Under the pieces are notes generated by a model. It was not told where the DNA came from. It ran no database searches and saw nothing but the letters and a program-made list of their open reading frames with translations. The translations under genes and the position numbers were made by a program. DNA of 32,884 bases from positions 1 through 32,884 of the forward strand of contig CAMAVU010000014.1 in NCBI GenBank assembly GCA_945861935.1, in the 5' to 3' direction. How positions within the stretch are numbered: the first letter of the stretch is position 1; every line of letters starts with the position of its first letter. Source of the DNA: Bifidobacterium breve (GTDB taxonomy: Bacteria > Actinomycetota > Thermoleophilia > Miltoncostaeales > Miltoncostaeaceae). Below, piece by piece: positions 31,592 through 32,884 of the stretch.

Positions 31592-32173
31592 ATGACCACC
31601 GGGCGCCGGGGCGAGCCGGACGGGCTGCTGGACCTCCGGCGCCTCGACCTCACCCCGGGCGCCGGGGCGGAGGCAGACGTGCCGGTGACCCTTCCGGTCG
31701 TCACGATGGGCGGGCAGCCGTACACGCCCGAGCCGGCAGGCGTCATCGTCCGGGTGGATGTGGGGTCCTCCGGATCGGGCCTCGGATTGAGGCTCAGGTT
31801 CGGCGCGGCTCTCACCGGACCGTGCCAGACGTGCCTCGCACCCTCGCGGGTCGTGATCGCTGTGGACACGCGGGAATACCAGGCGTTGGGGCGTAACGCA
31901 CAGGCGGCGGGGGATGACGACTTTGACTGCGAGTACCTGCACGAGCCGGCCCGCATGGACCTCGACGTGGCGGCATGGGCACGCGATGCAATGGTTGAGG
32001 CCATCCCGATGTCCATCTTCTGCCGCCCCGACTGCAGGGGCCTGTGCGCACGGTGCGGTGCTGACCTGAACACCGGGCCGTGCGCGTGCGGGGACGACGC
32101 GACGGACCCGCGCTGGGCCGCTCTGGAGGCGCTGCGCGAACGCCTGACGGGGGAGTCGGACGACCCGCTGTGA
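31592..32173 (+). CDS. YceD/DUF177 family protein, cysteine-rich
   Basis: A 193-residue DUF177 protein, a family linked by position to L32 and in E. coli and plants to 23S rRNA processing or accumulation. CQTC (central) and a C-terminal cluster CRPDCRGLCARCG...CACG give the usual cysteine pattern, probably a metal site. The start at ATG 31592 follows the previous stop by 4 bases; a TGATCAGATG arrangement overlaps the stop region and no clear Shine-Dalgarno is visible. It is followed by rpmF, the classic DUF177-L32 pair. Confidence 0.88.
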   Translation: MTTGRRGEPDGLLDLRRLDLTPGAGAEADVPVTLPVVTMGGQPYTPEPAGVIVRVDVGSSGSGLGLRLRFGAALTGPCQTCLAPSRVVIAVDTREYQALGRNAQAAGDDDFDCEYLHEPARMDLDVAAWARDAMVEAIPMSIFCRPDCRGLCARCGADLNTGPCACGDDATDPRWAALEALRERLTGESDDPL

Positions 32174-32261
32174 CCGGCCCGCCCCGACCGGGTTGCCGGG
32201 GCCGCACGTGAGGCGCTAGTCTCCCGCGTCGTTCCGGACCCGGTCCCTATCAGGAGCCACC
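32174..32261 (+). promoter_or_regulatory. rpmF promoter region
   Basis: TTGCCG (32193-32198), an 18-base spacer and TAGTCT (32217-32222) make the best sigma-70-like promoter in the window. AGGAG (32252-32256) lies 5 bases before the TTG start. A 6-bp hairpin GCCCCG (32181-32186) / CGGGGC (32197-32202) overlaps the -35 and could be a weak terminator for the DUF177 gene. Confidence 0.5.
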
Positions 32262-32441
32262 TTGGCCGTTCCCAAGCGCAAGACGTCCCGCGCCCGCCGT
32301 GACAAGCGGCGCGCAACTCACTCGATCCAGGCGACGCGCCTCGGTCGCTGCCCGCGCTGCACGGCTCCGGTGATGCCCCACCACGTCTGCATGGTGTGCG
32401 GCCATTACAAGGGCCGCGCGGTCGTGGACACCGGCGCCTGA
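32262..32441 (+). CDS. rpmF: 50S ribosomal protein L32
   Basis: A 59-residue ribosomal protein. It begins (M)AVPKRKTSRARRDKRRATH, the invariant L32 N-terminus, and has the zinc pairs CPRC and CMVC. The start codon is TTG with AGGAG 5 bases upstream, and the family N-terminus fixes this choice. It sits between DUF177 and plsX, an arrangement conserved across many bacteria that ties ribosome supply to lipid synthesis. Confidence 0.96.
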   Translation: MAVPKRKTSRARRDKRRATHSIQATRLGRCPRCTAPVMPHHVCMVCGHYKGRAVVDTGA

Positions 32442-32446
32442 CAACG

Positions 32447-32884
32447 ATGCCGGACGTCGTCGTCGCCGTCGATGCGATGGGCGGCGACAACGCACCGCTG
32501 ATCCCCGTGGCGGGTGCCGTCGAGGCAGCCCGGCAGGGCGTCGGCATCCTTCTGGTCGGTGACAGTGATCTGATCGGGAGGGCACTGGAGCAGCATGGTG
32601 ATCTGCCGCCCGGTATCGAGATCGTCCACGCCGCCGACCGCATCCACTCCGCCGAGGATGGCGTCAAATCCGTGCGCAGTAAGCCGGACGCCTCGATCGT
32701 GGTGGCGTGCCGGCAGGTCCATGAGGGCCGCGCCGGGGCGGTGATCTCGGCCGGGCACACGGGCGCAATGCTTGCGGCATCAACGCTCGTCCTCCGGCGC
32801 CTTCCCGGGGTGATCCGCCCCGGTCTGGCGGTTCCCCTGCCCTCCACTGCCGGGCCGGTCCTGATGCTCGACGGCGGCGCGAAC
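32447..32884 (+). CDS. plsX: Phosphate acyltransferase PlsX, N-terminal part (cut by window end)
   Basis: Converts acyl-ACP to acyl-phosphate at the start of phospholipid synthesis. The first 146 residues are present and remain open at the window edge. VVVAVDAMGGDNAP is the diagnostic N-terminus. IHSAEDGVKSVRSKPDASI, then AVISAGHTGAMLA and VLMLDGGAN, match the conserved PlsX core. ATG at 32447 is 5 bases after the rpmF stop; no strong Shine-Dalgarno is visible, so it is probably coupled to rpmF. Confidence 0.96.
   Translation, partial: MPDVVVAVDAMGGDNAPLIPVAGAVEAARQGVGILLVGDSDLIGRALEQHGDLPPGIEIVHAADRIHSAEDGVKSVRSKPDASIVVACRQVHEGRAGAVISAGHTGAMLAASTLVLRRLPGVIRPGLAVPLPSTAGPVLMLDGGAN

Noticed and set aside
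32181-32202. Terminator after the DUF177 gene
   Set aside because: The stem is only 6 bp, lacks a T-tract and overlaps the better-supported -35 of rpmF, so it is mentioned only as a possibility.
1-32884. Defence system, mobile element, CRISPR or secondary-metabolite cluster
   Set aside because: Every gene but a few is a recognisable housekeeping gene with uniform composition; no transposase, integrase, repeat array, nuclease-effector pair or synthase is present.

Overview
The window is a gene-dense (about 95% coding), very GC-rich stretch of bacterial chromosome carrying only vertically inherited housekeeping genes. The protein set points to Actinomycetota, probably a deep-branching lineage such as Thermoleophilia rather than a classical actinomycete. 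The evidence for this is a SepIVA/DivIVA-like coiled-coil protein beside coaD and the DUF177-rpmF-plsX genes, the scpA / aromatic pathway / cmk-der neighbourhood, a DUF3352-type lipoprotein, GTG/TTG starts and abundant 4-base stop/start overlaps. The lineage call is inference; there is no rRNA in the window to settle it. I see no tRNA, rRNA, CRISPR array, insertion sequence, prophage or toxin-antitoxin module.

Layout. (1) 1-3432: the 5' end of scpA leaves to the left; hisC-aroF-tyrA run right as an aromatic amino acid operon. (2) 3515-7188: msrA and a GNAT acetyltransferase (+) converge on an alpha/beta hydrolase and recQ (-). (3) 7239-12319: aroA-cmk-plsC-der-gpsA, an operon in which every junction is a GTGA overlap, joining shikimate, nucleotide, phospholipid and ribosome-assembly functions. 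(4) 12425-18500: a lipoprotein, then metK-priA, then an unrecognised protein. (5) 18617-25106: def-fmt-rsmB, then rpe-ribD-ribE-ribBA (translation initiation, rRNA methylation, riboflavin). (6) 25153-27764: a secreted tripeptidyl-peptidase-like hydrolase (-), ribH (+) and rpmB (-). (7) 27797-32884: recG-rsmD-coaD-sepIVA-like-DUF177-rpmF-plsX, the last cut by the window end.

The genes serve core metabolism. Chorismate and tyrosine synthesis come from aroF, aroA, tyrA and a HisC-family aminotransferase. A complete riboflavin route is present (ribBA, ribD, ribE, ribH), with rpe supplying pentose phosphate. Glycerolipid synthesis is represented by gpsA, plsC and plsX, and replication restart/repair by priA, recQ and recG. 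No noncoding gap exceeds about 120 bases.

The most interesting signals are regulatory and structural rather than a new system. A TAnnnT box sits 6-9 bases upstream of six start codons that lack a Shine-Dalgarno sequence, which suggests leaderless transcripts. ribBA appears to start at a CTG codon. One alpha/beta hydrolase has lost its catalytic histidine. One conserved-looking protein (17679-18500) resists confident assignment. I did not find convincing evidence of an undescribed multi-gene system.
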